From: a virus
DNA length: 47,447 nt
Virus record (IMG/VR): IMGVR_UViG_3300003635_000006
Span: 1 to 47,447 of that record
Direction: 5' to 3' (one strand)
Part shown: positions 23,345 through 32,870 of the stretch, piece by piece
How the letters are laid out: the number at the start of each line of letters is the position of its first letter
How positions within the stretch are numbered: position 1 is the stretch's first letter
The notes under the pieces: model-generated
What the model was told of the DNA's origin: nothing
The model's database searches: none
The model's input: only the letters and a program-made list of their open reading frames with translations
Translations under genes and position numbers: made by a program

Positions 23345-24004
23345 GTGGCGGCCTTCGAATCCGTCGGCCAGTCCGTCACCGCACAGCCGACCCAGCCGCT
23401 GATGGTCAGGTACGACGACGGCGGCGCTGGCCAGTCCTACGATATGAGCGTGTACGGCCGGCAGGGATCGGGCGCTGGCGAAGTCGGCAGTCAGCCTGAA
23501 ACGCCCTGGCACTTGAAGGACGGCTTCAGTTATCCGACCGGGTTTTCGAACGCCGAACTGGCGGTAGCCTACCGACGCGCCCCAGAAGACAGCGTCGCCG
23601 CCGACGTGAACTTCCGCGGGACCATCTTCGGCCTGCTGAACCTGTCGCTGGGTCAGAACCCCCGGTCGGTCGTCTTCACGGCGCTGGACCCTGACTTCGG
23701 CGGCCAGACGCCGGACTGGGGGCCGCCGACATCCGAAGCGGACCCTGAAGACACGGTGATCCAGGTCGCAGACCAGGACACGGGTGGGGCTGACCTGACG
23801 GCCGATCCCACGGCCGGGACCATCCAGTCGGGGCGGGTCGTCCCGGCGAACCAACCTGGGGAGACGAAAGGCGGGATCACGTCCCTGTCGCCGGTCGATC
23901 AGGCGACGCCACGGACGAAGCCGCTGGGTGTCTTCGTCTTCAGCCTGGACGGCGCGGCGTCGGGTGCGGAACTGTTCACCCAGTTCAACGAATCCGGGGC
24001 CTGA
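23345..24004 (+). CDS. Structural protein, unknown (GTG start)
   Basis: This 219-aa protein begins with GTG four bases after the previous stop; no ATG is suitably placed. Beta-rich (QPLMVRYDDGGAGQSYDMSVYG, ADVNFRGTIFGLLNLSLG) with a Pro/Thr/Gly-rich C-terminal half. Co-transcribed with 22592 and probably a partner in the virion. One of few GAG words occurs at about 23862. Confidence 0.65.
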   Translation: MAAFESVGQSVTAQPTQPLMVRYDDGGAGQSYDMSVYGRQGSGAGEVGSQPETPWHLKDGFSYPTGFSNAELAVAYRRAPEDSVAADVNFRGTIFGLLNLSLGQNPRSVVFTALDPDFGGQTPDWGPPTSEADPEDTVIQVADQDTGGADLTADPTAGTIQSGRVVPANQPGETKGGITSLSPVDQATPRTKPLGVFVFSLDGAASGAELFTQFNESGA

Positions 24005-24023
24005 TCACGGCCACCGGGCCAGC

Positions 24024-24042
24024 GCGTCACGCCCCCTTATAC
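24024..24042 (+). promoter_or_regulatory. Late promoter GCGTCACG + CTTATAC
   Basis: This is the best copy of the motif: GCGTCACG at 24024, CTTATAC at 24036-24042, ATG at 24065. It drives the portal gene as a leaderless or nearly leaderless mRNA. Confidence 0.75.
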
Positions 24043-24064
24043 GTCGCGCTGAATACCGTGTCGT

Positions 24065-27000
24065 ATGGACACGGACGACGGCATCGACATCGATGGTCGG
24101 ACAGACGGCGTGTATGCCGGACAGGTCCAGGGACCAGATGGGTCGACGATCCCCGTCCACCTGGACGACGAACTGGTCGAACAGGCCCGCGCCGAAGGCG
24201 TCGACCTGGACCGGCTTCGAAGCGCCGCAGTTCCGGCCGACACGACAGTCGACCTACGGGCGCAGACGAACGGCGACGCCACGTCGACGATCCCCGTACA
24301 GGATCACCGGCGCACAGACCTGACATCACGCCGGGATGCGGATCGGGACTTCACGTTCATCCAGGACGACCAGATTCAGCGCCTGATCCGGAATTCGGTC
24401 AACTACACCGAACGGATCGGCCGCTTCCTGCTGGAACGTGACGACCTGATCCCGACGATCAAAGAGCGCCTGAAGGCGCTGATCACCGGGGAAGACGGGA
24501 TCGAAGTCCGCCCCGATGACCCAGACACAGACGCCGATCAGCGCCTGGCCGATCACATGGACGACATTCACGAAGATGATGTCCGACCGACGGACGTGAT
24601 CGACCGCATCCTGCGGGAAAACCTGATGAACGCCCGCGCAGTCCTTCGGGCGACCGACCTGAAGGAACTGGACCTGAAGGAACTGGATTACCTGCGCGAC
24701 GGCATCAGCGGGGAAGAAATCTATGTCCAGGATCGGACGACCGTGTACGAATTCGACGTGGACGACGGCCGGGACGACGACGTGATCGACGGGATCGACC
24801 TGGAACGGACGACCGTCGACGCACAGCCGCTGATCATCGGGGACCACGTCTTCGACATCAGCCTGTACGACGAACCGCCGCTGGAAGCCGTCGTCGACAC
24901 GGCAGTCAATAAGATGGTTCTTCAGCGGCTGAAGGCCAGGAAGGCCGAAATCACGGCCTACGGGGCCGTCTATGCGACGGTCGAACCCCCGGAATACCTG
25001 CCGGAAGACCAGTATTTCGACCGGGTCAGCGACGACGACTGGGACGGCGAAGGCCAGCCCCCGACGAAACTGGAACGGGCGCTGGAAAACAACATCCAGA
25101 ACGCGTTCGACACCCTCAAAGACTTCCAGTCGGGGACCGTGATGTCGGTCCCGTCGTTCTGGAATCTGGAACAGTTGGACATCCCCGAAACGGACGATCC
25201 CATCGACGACCAGATTCGCGGGTATAACCGCGACATCAGCCGCCGCCTGCTGGTCCCGCTGGACCTGATCGAACTTCAGTCCGGATCGGAACTGTCCAGG
25301 GAAACGATGTTCGCCACGCTGATGACGACCATCGCCGGCTGGCGGCGGGAAATCATCCGCGTCTTCGAACAGTTCGCAGAAGCGGAAGCCGACATCCAGG
25401 GCATCAGCGGGTCTGTCACCTACGAATTCCCGCCGCTGAAGGACGCGAACGCGAAACAGGTGATCAGCGCCCTTCAGTACGCTGGCGTCGCCGGCCTGTC
25501 CGAACAGGAAGTCCGCCAGATGATCAACACCGTCCAGGGCGTCGACCTGGACACGGATCGGGACACGGCCGATATGCCGCCCGAAGGCGGCCCGCAGGAT
25601 GGCGAACAGCGCCAGGAACAGATGCGCCAGTTCATCGACGAACAGCGCCGTGGCGACGACCAGGACGGGTCCGACGGACAGCCCGACAGCCCATCGCCGC
25701 CACAGCCGCCCCAGGCGACTGCGCAGGCTGTCCGGTTCGGAAACGTGGGCGGTGATCCCTTCGGGGATGAAGACACGCTGTCGGCGTTCGTGGACGCCCT
25801 GCGCGACGCTGGCGCTGATCAGGTCCGCCTGGGGAACGAAGACTGGGGCGACCACAGCGGCATCCACGACCGGCCTGTCGTCGCGGATGGGATCACGGTC
25901 GACGACGCCGAATCCGTCTGGTCGTCCTTCGAAGCCGACGCATACGGGCTGATGGGGCCACGGACGGCCGAAGCGGCCGAAGGGGGTGGTTCGGGAAATC
26001 CGAACCGGGGGGCTGGACCCGGTGGGCGTAACCAGCCCCCCTTCCCGCTGGCCGACCTGCCGGGGGTCACCGATCCCTGGAACCTGACCAGGGACGACAT
26101 CGCCCGGCTGATCCTGGCGTCCTACGATCCAGACCTGTCTGCCGCCTGGAACCCGGCGCTTCACCCGCGGGGACCGGACGGGAAGTTCGTCGAACGGCCG
26201 TATGACATCCCGTCCGATGCGATGGCGGTCGTGAACGACGACACGTTCGACAGCGCCGACCTGCTGGAATTCATGGCAGACGACCCGTCCAGCGGCGTCG
26301 ATGTCGAATCCATCCTGGCGGACGACCGGATCAGCATCGACGGCGTCCCGGACGATGTCGACAGCGTCAGCGGCCTGAAGGACGCCATCAGCGACGGGCG
26401 GGCTGGCGACGGGACGACGACCACGACTGACGCCGACTTCCGCGCTGACATCCCGGACCTGCCGACTGGGGCGGCGGCCCACGGGACGGTCGAACCCGAA
26501 GTCGTCGACCCTGAACACGACGACGCCGCCATCGACGCGCTGTTCGAACAGGCCAGCCGCGGCGAAGTCGAACTGGACACGTCCTGGGGCGGACAGGGAC
26601 CTGGCGGCCTGGACCGGGGGATGGGCGCGTTCGTGGCTGATGCGACGAATTCGGGCGTCCCGACAGCCTTCGGGAACCTGGCGTCGTCTGGGAAACTGAA
26701 TTCGCCCCAGCCGCACATGGTCTTCGAAGACCTGACTGATGACCAGATGGACGCCGCCCGTGATGCGGTGAACGACCGCCTGCCGGACGGCTTCTATGCG
26801 ACAGCGACGCCGGGATCGGAATCCGAATCCGGGAACGACGTGATCCGCGTGAAACGGTCGGGCGAATCCCTGACCAGGGCGTCCGGCCGGATGTTCGACG
26901 ATATGCGCGACGCTGACGTGGACACGAACGACCGCATCGAAGTCCAGGAATTCGCGGCGGGGAAGGACCTTCAGTCCGAATACAACCTGCCGACGACCGA

Positions 27001-28267
27001 AACGCGGGCGGCCCTGGACAGGGCGATGCTGACGGGTCTACGCGACGCGCTGATCGACGACCCTGTCGACCGGACGCCTGGGGCGGGCGACGCCGTCGCC
27101 GGCCGCATCCGCGCCGGGACGGACCTGTCTGGGTACGATGACGGCGGCTTCCGCGACGAAGTCGTCCAGCAGTACGCCGACTGGATGGCCGGCTACCAGG
27201 ACGACACCCTGGACCGCTGGGTCGAACACTTCCAGGAAGCCGGTCCTGGACGATCCGAAGCCGAAACCCTGGGGCCACGGGCCTTCAGGCTTCAGGCGCA
27301 GAACCGATCCGCGGAAGTTCAGGCCCACGAAGCCGCCCACGGCGTCGGGTTCGCTTACGGCCTTCAGACCGGCCTGCGCCCTGATGACGACAAAGGGAAG
27401 CCGACGTTCAAGTGGGACGAACACGCCGTCGAAGAACGGTCGGCCCTACGCCAGTCCTTCAGCGTGAAGGACGGCATCTTCGAACCGAACGAAGTCCCTG
27501 GTCTGGACGAATACGTCGATCAGGTCGAAGGCGAATACGCCCGCGCCGATCCGGGCGACTTCGAAGGTGTCGACGGCGACAGTACCATGTCGGCGTGGCT
27601 GTCGAACGACGCCGAAGAAGGCGACATGATCAGGGCGGCCGAACCCCTACCGGATGACGAACGGTTCGGGAACTTCGATCCTGATCCGAAACAGTACCGG
27701 ATCACGAACATCGAACAGCAGTCGCCCGACACGGCCGGGTCCCAGCCGGCCATCACGGTCGAAGACTTCGGCGGGAACGAATACCGGATCACGCCCGGCT
27801 TCGATAAGGTCGAACCAGTCGACGAACAGACCTTCCTTCCGGACATCACCGGGAAGCGGGACGGGTCCCCGGACGGCTGGGGCGCACCTGATCCCGATCC
27901 CGATGACCACCTGGGGGCGATGGACCTGGATGGCGATGACGCCGCCAGGGAATTCTTCGAATCCCTGAACGAAGCGTGGTACAGACAGGCCGCGCTGATC
28001 CGGGATGGCGACGAACAGACGGCCGAACAGGCGACCATCGGCCAGGGCTGGTATTCAGCCGGGAACGCTGGGGAAACCCAGGCGCGGCTGGACGAAGCGA
28101 TGACAGGGACATCGAACCACAGCCCGGCGGCGGCCCATGCCCTGGTCAACTTCCACCCGCGACTGCTGGAAGCGGCCCGGCAGATGCGGGACATCCCGCC
28201 CCAGTTCGCGGCCCTGCTGAACGACGAACTGGAACGCGCTGACGCCGATTTCAGATTCGAATCATGA
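24065..28267 (+). CDS. Portal protein fused to a C-terminal zincin-like module
   Basis: In this 1400-aa protein residues about 60-500 are portal-like (LLERDDLIPTIKERLKAL, VIDRILRENLMNARAV, GTVMSVPSFWNLEQL, RGYNRDISRRLLVPLDLIELQ), the 12-mer ring through which DNA enters. An Asp/Gln-rich linker follows, then LSAAWNPALHPRGPDGKF (about 690), a boundary motif seen in phage MuF-type proteins. The remainder contains HEAAHGVGF (about 1088-1096), a zinc-protease HExxH motif, and an AWYRQA helical end domain (about 1303). Normal portals are 400-600 aa, so about 800 residues are extra. Both the LHPRG and AWYRQA parts recur in the next gene. The extension might be injected or processed (inference). Confidence 0.8.
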   Translation: MDTDDGIDIDGRTDGVYAGQVQGPDGSTIPVHLDDELVEQARAEGVDLDRLRSAAVPADTTVDLRAQTNGDATSTIPVQDHRRTDLTSRRDADRDFTFIQDDQIQRLIRNSVNYTERIGRFLLERDDLIPTIKERLKALITGEDGIEVRPDDPDTDADQRLADHMDDIHEDDVRPTDVIDRILRENLMNARAVLRATDLKELDLKELDYLRDGISGEEIYVQDRTTVYEFDVDDGRDDDVIDGIDLERTTVDAQPLIIGDHVFDISLYDEPPLEAVVDTAVNKMVLQRLKARKAEITAYGAVYATVEPPEYLPEDQYFDRVSDDDWDGEGQPPTKLERALENNIQNAFDTLKDFQSGTVMSVPSFWNLEQLDIPETDDPIDDQIRGYNRDISRRLLVPLDLIELQSGSELSRETMFATLMTTIAGWRREIIRVFEQFAEAEADIQGISGSVTYEFPPLKDANAKQVISALQYAGVAGLSEQEVRQMINTVQGVDLDTDRDTADMPPEGGPQDGEQRQEQMRQFIDEQRRGDDQDGSDGQPDSPSPPQPPQATAQAVRFGNVGGDPFGDEDTLSAFVDALRDAGADQVRLGNEDWGDHSGIHDRPVVADGITVDDAESVWSSFEADAYGLMGPRTAEAAEGGGSGNPNRGAGPGGRNQPPFPLADLPGVTDPWNLTRDDIARLILASYDPDLSAAWNPALHPRGPDGKFVERPYDIPSDAMAVVNDDTFDSADLLEFMADDPSSGVDVESILADDRISIDGVPDDVDSVSGLKDAISDGRAGDGTTTTTDADFRADIPDLPTGAAAHGTVEPEVVDPEHDDAAIDALFEQASRGEVELDTSWGGQGPGGLDRGMGAFVADATNSGVPTAFGNLASSGKLNSPQPHMVFEDLTDDQMDAARDAVNDRLPDGFYATATPGSESESGNDVIRVKRSGESLTRASGRMFDDMRDADVDTNDRIEVQEFAAGKDLQSEYNLPTTETRAALDRAMLTGLRDALIDDPVDRTPGAGDAVAGRIRAGTDLSGYDDGGFRDEVVQQYADWMAGYQDDTLDRWVEHFQEAGPGRSEAETLGPRAFRLQAQNRSAEVQAHEAAHGVGFAYGLQTGLRPDDDKGKPTFKWDEHAVEERSALRQSFSVKDGIFEPNEVPGLDEYVDQVEGEYARADPGDFEGVDGDSTMSAWLSNDAEEGDMIRAAEPLPDDERFGNFDPDPKQYRITNIEQQSPDTAGSQPAITVEDFGGNEYRITPGFDKVEPVDEQTFLPDITGKRDGSPDGWGAPDPDPDDHLGAMDLDGDDAAREFFESLNEAWYRQAALIRDGDEQTAEQATIGQGWYSAGNAGETQARLDEAMTGTSNHSPAAAHALVNFHPRLLEAARQMRDIPPQFAALLNDELERADADFRFES
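26132..26199 (+). repeat. 68-bp direct repeat, copy A (LHPRGPDGKF module)
   Basis: It matches 28669-28736 at 65 of 68 bases; all three differences are third-codon changes. It encodes LSAAWNPALHPRGPDGKF followed by VERP in both proteins. High DNA identity inside otherwise diverged paralogues suggests gene conversion or strong constraint. Confidence 0.85.
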
Positions 28268-31200
28268 AATACGACATCATCGATCCCGACGACGACAGTA
28301 CGGTCGGAACGATCCAGACAGCGCCGTTCATGATCAACGCGACCGACGACCTGCCGGCGGCCCTGCGGACGGTCGACGCCGACAGTACGATCAGCGACCA
28401 GCCTGACGACGGGTCCGCGACGACCGAAGACTGGGTCGATCCTGACGAAGAAGTCATCGCCAGACGCATCCGGGCGATGGCGGCGGCCTACGGACTGGAA
28501 GTCCAGGGCCGGGGAACGAAGACGCGGACGACGGCGGCTGAACCCAGCGGAACAGCGGCGAAGATACTTCGAAGCGTCCCCTTCCTTCCGAACCCCGATG
28601 GCGGCGACGTGACGATCAGTCAGGACGCCCTGAAGAACTGGGTGGCATGGGTCCGCGCCGGCCGGCCGGACCTGTCTGCCGCCTGGAATCCGGCCCTTCA
28701 CCCGCGGGGACCGGACGGAAAGTTCGTCGAACGGCCCTGGGACCTGCCGGACAGCGTGATCGACGACATCGATGCGTCCAGTTCCGGCCAACTGATGCGC
28801 GAACTGTCGACCAGCGGCGAACTGTCCGACGCCGACCTGGAATCACTACTTCAGGACGACGGCATCCACGTCGACGGCCTGCCGGACGACATCGACACGG
28901 TCGACGAACTGGACCAGGCCATCGAAGAAGGTCGGACTGGGATCGGGGACGACGATGGCGGCGACGGCGTGGCGCTGGAAGACATCGATCCGACTGATGC
29001 GACGCAGTTCGTCGACCCGCCGGCTGAACCGGACGAATACGACGAAGGCGACATCGTCCAGGTCCAGCGGGACGGGTCCTTCGAAGTCGCCCGCGTCGTC
29101 GAACCGGGGATGGAATCCGACTTCGAACCGCTGGTCGAAAACGCCGATGGCGAACAGTACCGGGCCATCGATGGCGGCGCGTTCGTCGACGGCGACATCC
29201 ACGGCGTGTACGATCCGACCGACGACAGCGGCGCATCGACGCTTCAGGATGTCCCGCTAAACGACGCCCGCTTCCGGGAACAGGACCTGAACCCGAACGA
29301 CATGGAAGAAGGGGACGTGGTCCGGGTCCTGGACGACGCCGGGAACCCGTCGGTCGGCCAAATCACCGACCGACCGCCGCGCCATAACCGCGACATGGGC
29401 GTCACGCTGAAGGACGGATCGACTGTCAGCGCCGACGCGTTCGGACAGGGTGACACGCTGGAATTCGACGGGGCGTTCAGGCCCCAGGAAGGCTTCGAAG
29501 GTCCTGCTGGGGCAACTGGCGTCGGCGTCGCAGACTTCCCAGACGTGGACGATGTCGGCCCCGACGATCCCCGGTTCGCGCTGGACACGCGGAAGGAAGT
29601 CAGCGAAGGCGACATCGTCAAAATCAGCGACGAAAACGACGACATGGTCGTGGGGGAAATCACGGACACGCGCTTCGAAGGCGCAGAACACACCGTCCAG
29701 ATGAACGACGGCCGCGAACTGGAAATGTCGCTGAATAACCGGGACCAGGACATCGTCGAAGCCATCCCGACCGACAGCCCGCTGTTCGAAATCGATCCCG
29801 ATGATGACGACGCCGCCGACTGGGTCCAGTCGCCGTTCAGCGCCGACGATGGCGAATTCGTCCGCTTCCGAACGCCCGGTGATCCCTGGCGGATGGGACT
29901 GGTCGACGAACCACGGAATGAAGAAGCCACGCTGGTCACGCCAGACGGCGAAACGGTCCCGCAGTCGGACGTGGCGGCGATGGAAAAGTTCCAGACGAAG
30001 GTGTCGGACATCGATCCGGAATCCTTCTTCACGGGGGACGACCGCGACGCTGTCGACCTGACGGCGCAGTCAGGCGACCCAGCGGACCGGCGCGAAGGCG
30101 TCGACATGGGTGAACCTGTCGGGGACGAACTGCCGGGGGAAGTCGTCAGCGCCAAAGCCGTCCCGGAAGGGGCGCTGTTAGTGAAGGACACGGGGAACGT
30201 GTACCGCGTGACCGGGTACAGCGAAGACTTCCGCGGGAACACGAAGATGGACGCAGTCACCGAACACGGCCGCGAACGGTCGATGGACGCAGATGATTTC
30301 GAACGCCGGAACCTGAAGCGATACCGGCCGCGGTCTGAAGCCACCGTGACCATCGACGGCTGGGGTGGGGAAGACGACAGCCTGTCCCAGCGCGTCGACG
30401 CCGTCCGCGACACGCTGGACGACGTTCTGCCGAAGGTCGAAGATCACCGCGAAGCGATGTCCATCGACGGCGACCTGCCGATCACGGACGACGAATTCGA
30501 CCGCGTGAAGAACGAAATCGCCGGCCACCTGGCCCGATCACGGTCGAAGGAACACGCCGAAACGGTCATCGCCCGTATGCAGGCCATCGGTGACGAAAAG
30601 TCGCGGGCGTCGGCATCGCCCGACCTATCCCCGGCCGAAGGCTTCCGATCCCGGTTCCAAATCGGGGAAGACGACAACGACGATACGATCATCCACGAAC
30701 TGGGACACGCCGTCGGGTACACCTACGGCTTCGCCGGGACTTCGAACGACATGGACGGGTCCACCTACCCCATGCCTGAACACAAATGGCGGTCCCCAGA
30801 CTTCGACGCGCCCGAAAAGTACGGTCTGGCGGCCCCGCCAGGCGAACGGACTGACGAAGATGGGACGGCAGTCGCCTACGACGAATCCTTCTTCCAGTTG
30901 GACGACTGGACCGATCAGGTCGAACAGGAAGTCGGGTCGGGGCTGGACGGCCGGAACTTCACCGACATCGACGAAGACCTGGGGGCGGCAGACGGGAAGT
31001 CGATGTCCGAAGTCGGCATGATCAGGCTGAAGGACCCGCCGACGCGTAACGGCCCGCAGAACTGGGAAGTCGTCGACGTGGAAGACGCGTCTGACATCCC
31101 CGACGACGACCTGGAAGACGAATTCGGCCTGCGTGGCCCCCGTGGGAACGAAGTCGTCACGCTTCGATCCCGCGACGGCCAGGAAGTCAGGGCGTCGGTG

Positions 31201-31755
31201 AACGAACGGCTGGAAGGCCCGACGCTGTTCTGGGAAGACGACGGCCCGTTCATCGGCGGCCACCGCGTCGATGCGTCCCGGCAGTCAGTCCCTGACGACT
31301 GGCGCGAATCACCGCCGGATGCGGACGACTGGATCGGTGAACAGTCCTTCGACGATCACGAAGAAGCGGCCCGGAACCTGGCGGATAAGGTGAATAAGGC
31401 GTGGTATCGCCAGGCGGCGGCCACGCGGGAACACGGGCCGAAGGAAGCGAAGAAGTTCCGGATCAAATCCGGGTACAGCGCGAAGAACGCCCACGAAACG
31501 ATGTCCCGCGTTCACGAAGTGATGCGGCGGGCCACCGGCCCGGAAGAACAGGCGAAGAACCTGAAGACGCTGGTCCGATACCACCCGGACCTGCTGGAAG
31601 CGTACCGAAACGTGTACGAACTGTCTGGCAGTCAGAAGGCCCTGCTGAACGGCATCCTGGACCGGGAAGGCCGCGACACCCGGATCGGTGATCAGATGCC
31701 GATAGGGCCACAGACCGACCTGCTGGACGACCTGTACGCAGAAGGTGATGACTGA
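28264..31755 (+). CDS. Large head-module protein with zincin (HELGH) motif, paralogue of the portal extension
   Basis: This 1163-aa protein overlaps the portal stop by four bases. Order: an N-terminal domain MKYDIIDPDDDS...TIQTAPF (also in the next protein), LSAAWNPALHPRGPDGKF at about 140, several SH3/KOW-like barrels (EEGDVVRVLDDAGNPSVGQI, SEGDIVKISDENDDMVVGEI, FVRFRTPGDPWRMGLV), HELGHAVGYTYGF (811-823) and AWYRQA at about 1045 with a helical end. HELGH is the metal site of zinc metalloproteases. It could be a processing enzyme or an injected effector. The protease call rests on the motif. Confidence 0.7.
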   Translation: MKYDIIDPDDDSTVGTIQTAPFMINATDDLPAALRTVDADSTISDQPDDGSATTEDWVDPDEEVIARRIRAMAAAYGLEVQGRGTKTRTTAAEPSGTAAKILRSVPFLPNPDGGDVTISQDALKNWVAWVRAGRPDLSAAWNPALHPRGPDGKFVERPWDLPDSVIDDIDASSSGQLMRELSTSGELSDADLESLLQDDGIHVDGLPDDIDTVDELDQAIEEGRTGIGDDDGGDGVALEDIDPTDATQFVDPPAEPDEYDEGDIVQVQRDGSFEVARVVEPGMESDFEPLVENADGEQYRAIDGGAFVDGDIHGVYDPTDDSGASTLQDVPLNDARFREQDLNPNDMEEGDVVRVLDDAGNPSVGQITDRPPRHNRDMGVTLKDGSTVSADAFGQGDTLEFDGAFRPQEGFEGPAGATGVGVADFPDVDDVGPDDPRFALDTRKEVSEGDIVKISDENDDMVVGEITDTRFEGAEHTVQMNDGRELEMSLNNRDQDIVEAIPTDSPLFEIDPDDDDAADWVQSPFSADDGEFVRFRTPGDPWRMGLVDEPRNEEATLVTPDGETVPQSDVAAMEKFQTKVSDIDPESFFTGDDRDAVDLTAQSGDPADRREGVDMGEPVGDELPGEVVSAKAVPEGALLVKDTGNVYRVTGYSEDFRGNTKMDAVTEHGRERSMDADDFERRNLKRYRPRSEATVTIDGWGGEDDSLSQRVDAVRDTLDDVLPKVEDHREAMSIDGDLPITDDEFDRVKNEIAGHLARSRSKEHAETVIARMQAIGDEKSRASASPDLSPAEGFRSRFQIGEDDNDDTIIHELGHAVGYTYGFAGTSNDMDGSTYPMPEHKWRSPDFDAPEKYGLAAPPGERTDEDGTAVAYDESFFQLDDWTDQVEQEVGSGLDGRNFTDIDEDLGAADGKSMSEVGMIRLKDPPTRNGPQNWEVVDVEDASDIPDDDLEDEFGLRGPRGNEVVTLRSRDGQEVRASVNERLEGPTLFWEDDGPFIGGHRVDASRQSVPDDWRESPPDADDWIGEQSFDDHEEAARNLADKVNKAWYRQAAATREHGPKEAKKFRIKSGYSAKNAHETMSRVHEVMRRATGPEEQAKNLKTLVRYHPDLLEAYRNVYELSGSQKALLNGILDREGRDTRIGDQMPIGPQTDLLDDLYAEGDD
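28669..28736 (+). repeat. 68-bp direct repeat, copy B
   Basis: Partner of 26132-26199, in the second zincin gene. Flanking DNA on both sides is clearly less similar, so the repeat is sharply bounded. Confidence 0.85.
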
Positions 31756-32603
31756 TGTACGAAATTTACCACACAGACACGCACGAACGGGCGGCCATCG
31801 TCCAGATGATCCCGTTCACGTTCACGAAGACAGCGGCGGCAGGCCCGGCGGTCGACGCCGCGCTGGACATGGCCGAAGACGTACAGCAGATGAACCGGAC
31901 GAAGACGAACGAACAGCCGGCCTTCCCGGCCGCTGAAGGCCCGACAGGGAACACGCCGTCGTCGATGGAAGGCTACCAGGACCCGTCCGCCGACTTCCGC
32001 GCCGACTTCATCCAGGAAGCGGTCGAACCAGGCTACCAGATGCGCGAAGTGACTGGCCAGGATCGGGCCGAAGCGATGCGCCGGCTGGCGGCGGCCGCAG
32101 ACTTCAGCGAAGGTTCGAAGGTCGAAGTCGATGGCCAGGAAGGCGTCGTCGTCGAAGTCTGGACCAGCGGCGAACGCGAAGGGCCTGATGGCGAAACGTA
32201 CCAGGCCAGCGACGACGATCCCGTGTATATCGTCGCCACGCAGGACGGCGCTGTGGCCGTCCAGGGCGACGCGCTGACGGATTCCGACTGGGGGGCCGGC
32301 GTGGACAGTCCTGAAGGGGACCTGTCCGACAGCGTCGAAGCCCGCGTCCCTGACGGCGACGCTGACCTGGAAGCGTCCGTCACCGACTGGGATTACCCGG
32401 ATTCCTGGGACGAATCCGACACGCCGAACCGTCTGATCCTGCTGGACGCCTGGTCGTCGATGGGCGGTCAGTTCGACTGCGGCGGGTCCTGCTGTAAGGG
32501 GACGATGATGTCCGGCGGGATGTCCGAAGGCGCGGCGAACCGCTTCTGCGCGTCGATGAAGGACAGGGTCCTGCTGTGGGAAGGCTGGCGGCAGGGGGGC
32601 TGA
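31755..32603 (+). CDS. Head-module protein with C-terminal Cys cluster
   Basis: In this 282-aa protein the start (MYEIYHTDTHERAAIVQMIPF) is related to the start of the 1163-aa protein (I-x-Q-x-x-PF), so the two share an N-terminal domain. A middle SH3-like segment (GSKVEVDGQEGVVVEVWTSGE) precedes a C-terminal part, FDCGGSCCKGTMMSGGMSE followed by GAANRFCASMKDRVL, with a Cys cluster and an ANRFCASMKD motif that I associate with phage head proteins. It may be a minor head protein. It overlaps the previous stop by one base. Confidence 0.65.
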   Translation: MYEIYHTDTHERAAIVQMIPFTFTKTAAAGPAVDAALDMAEDVQQMNRTKTNEQPAFPAAEGPTGNTPSSMEGYQDPSADFRADFIQEAVEPGYQMREVTGQDRAEAMRRLAAAADFSEGSKVEVDGQEGVVVEVWTSGEREGPDGETYQASDDDPVYIVATQDGAVAVQGDALTDSDWGAGVDSPEGDLSDSVEARVPDGDADLEASVTDWDYPDSWDESDTPNRLILLDAWSSMGGQFDCGGSCCKGTMMSGGMSEGAANRFCASMKDRVLLWEGWRQGG

Positions 32604-32606
32604 TCG

Positions 32607-32870
32607 ATGCGACAGCCGTCCACCGTCCTGGACCACCTGTTCAGCCGTGGCGTCCTGGGATCGATCCTGGTCGGGACAGCCTGCGGGAAGACGGTGGAAT
32701 ACGGCATCCTGATCCTGACGCCGACCGTCCAGGTGGCCCGCCTGGCGGCGTGGCTGACGGCCACGTTCGGCTTCGTCATCCTGTACGTCTATTGGGCCGA
32801 CTTCGAACAGGCCGCTTCAGACGCCGCTGACAGCGCCGCTGATGCCGTCCAGGGTGACACCGATGACTGA
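32607..32870 (+). CDS. Small membrane protein
   Basis: In this 87-aa protein hydrophobic segments about 15-35 (GVLGSILVGTACGKTVEYGI) and 47-63 (AAWLTATFGFVILYVYW) suggest two membrane helices, followed by an acidic, Ala-rich tail. It lies inside the head module; could be a holin-like or membrane-anchoring factor (inference). Confidence 0.6.
   Translation: MRQPSTVLDHLFSRGVLGSILVGTACGKTVEYGILILTPTVQVARLAAWLTATFGFVILYVYWADFEQAASDAADSAADAVQGDTDD

Noticed and set aside
24326-26716. Very long minus-strand open frame (796 codons) opposite the portal gene
   Set aside because: Shadow of the strongly biased plus-strand codons; rich in Val/Arg/Phe/Asp as expected for the complement, and no start signals.
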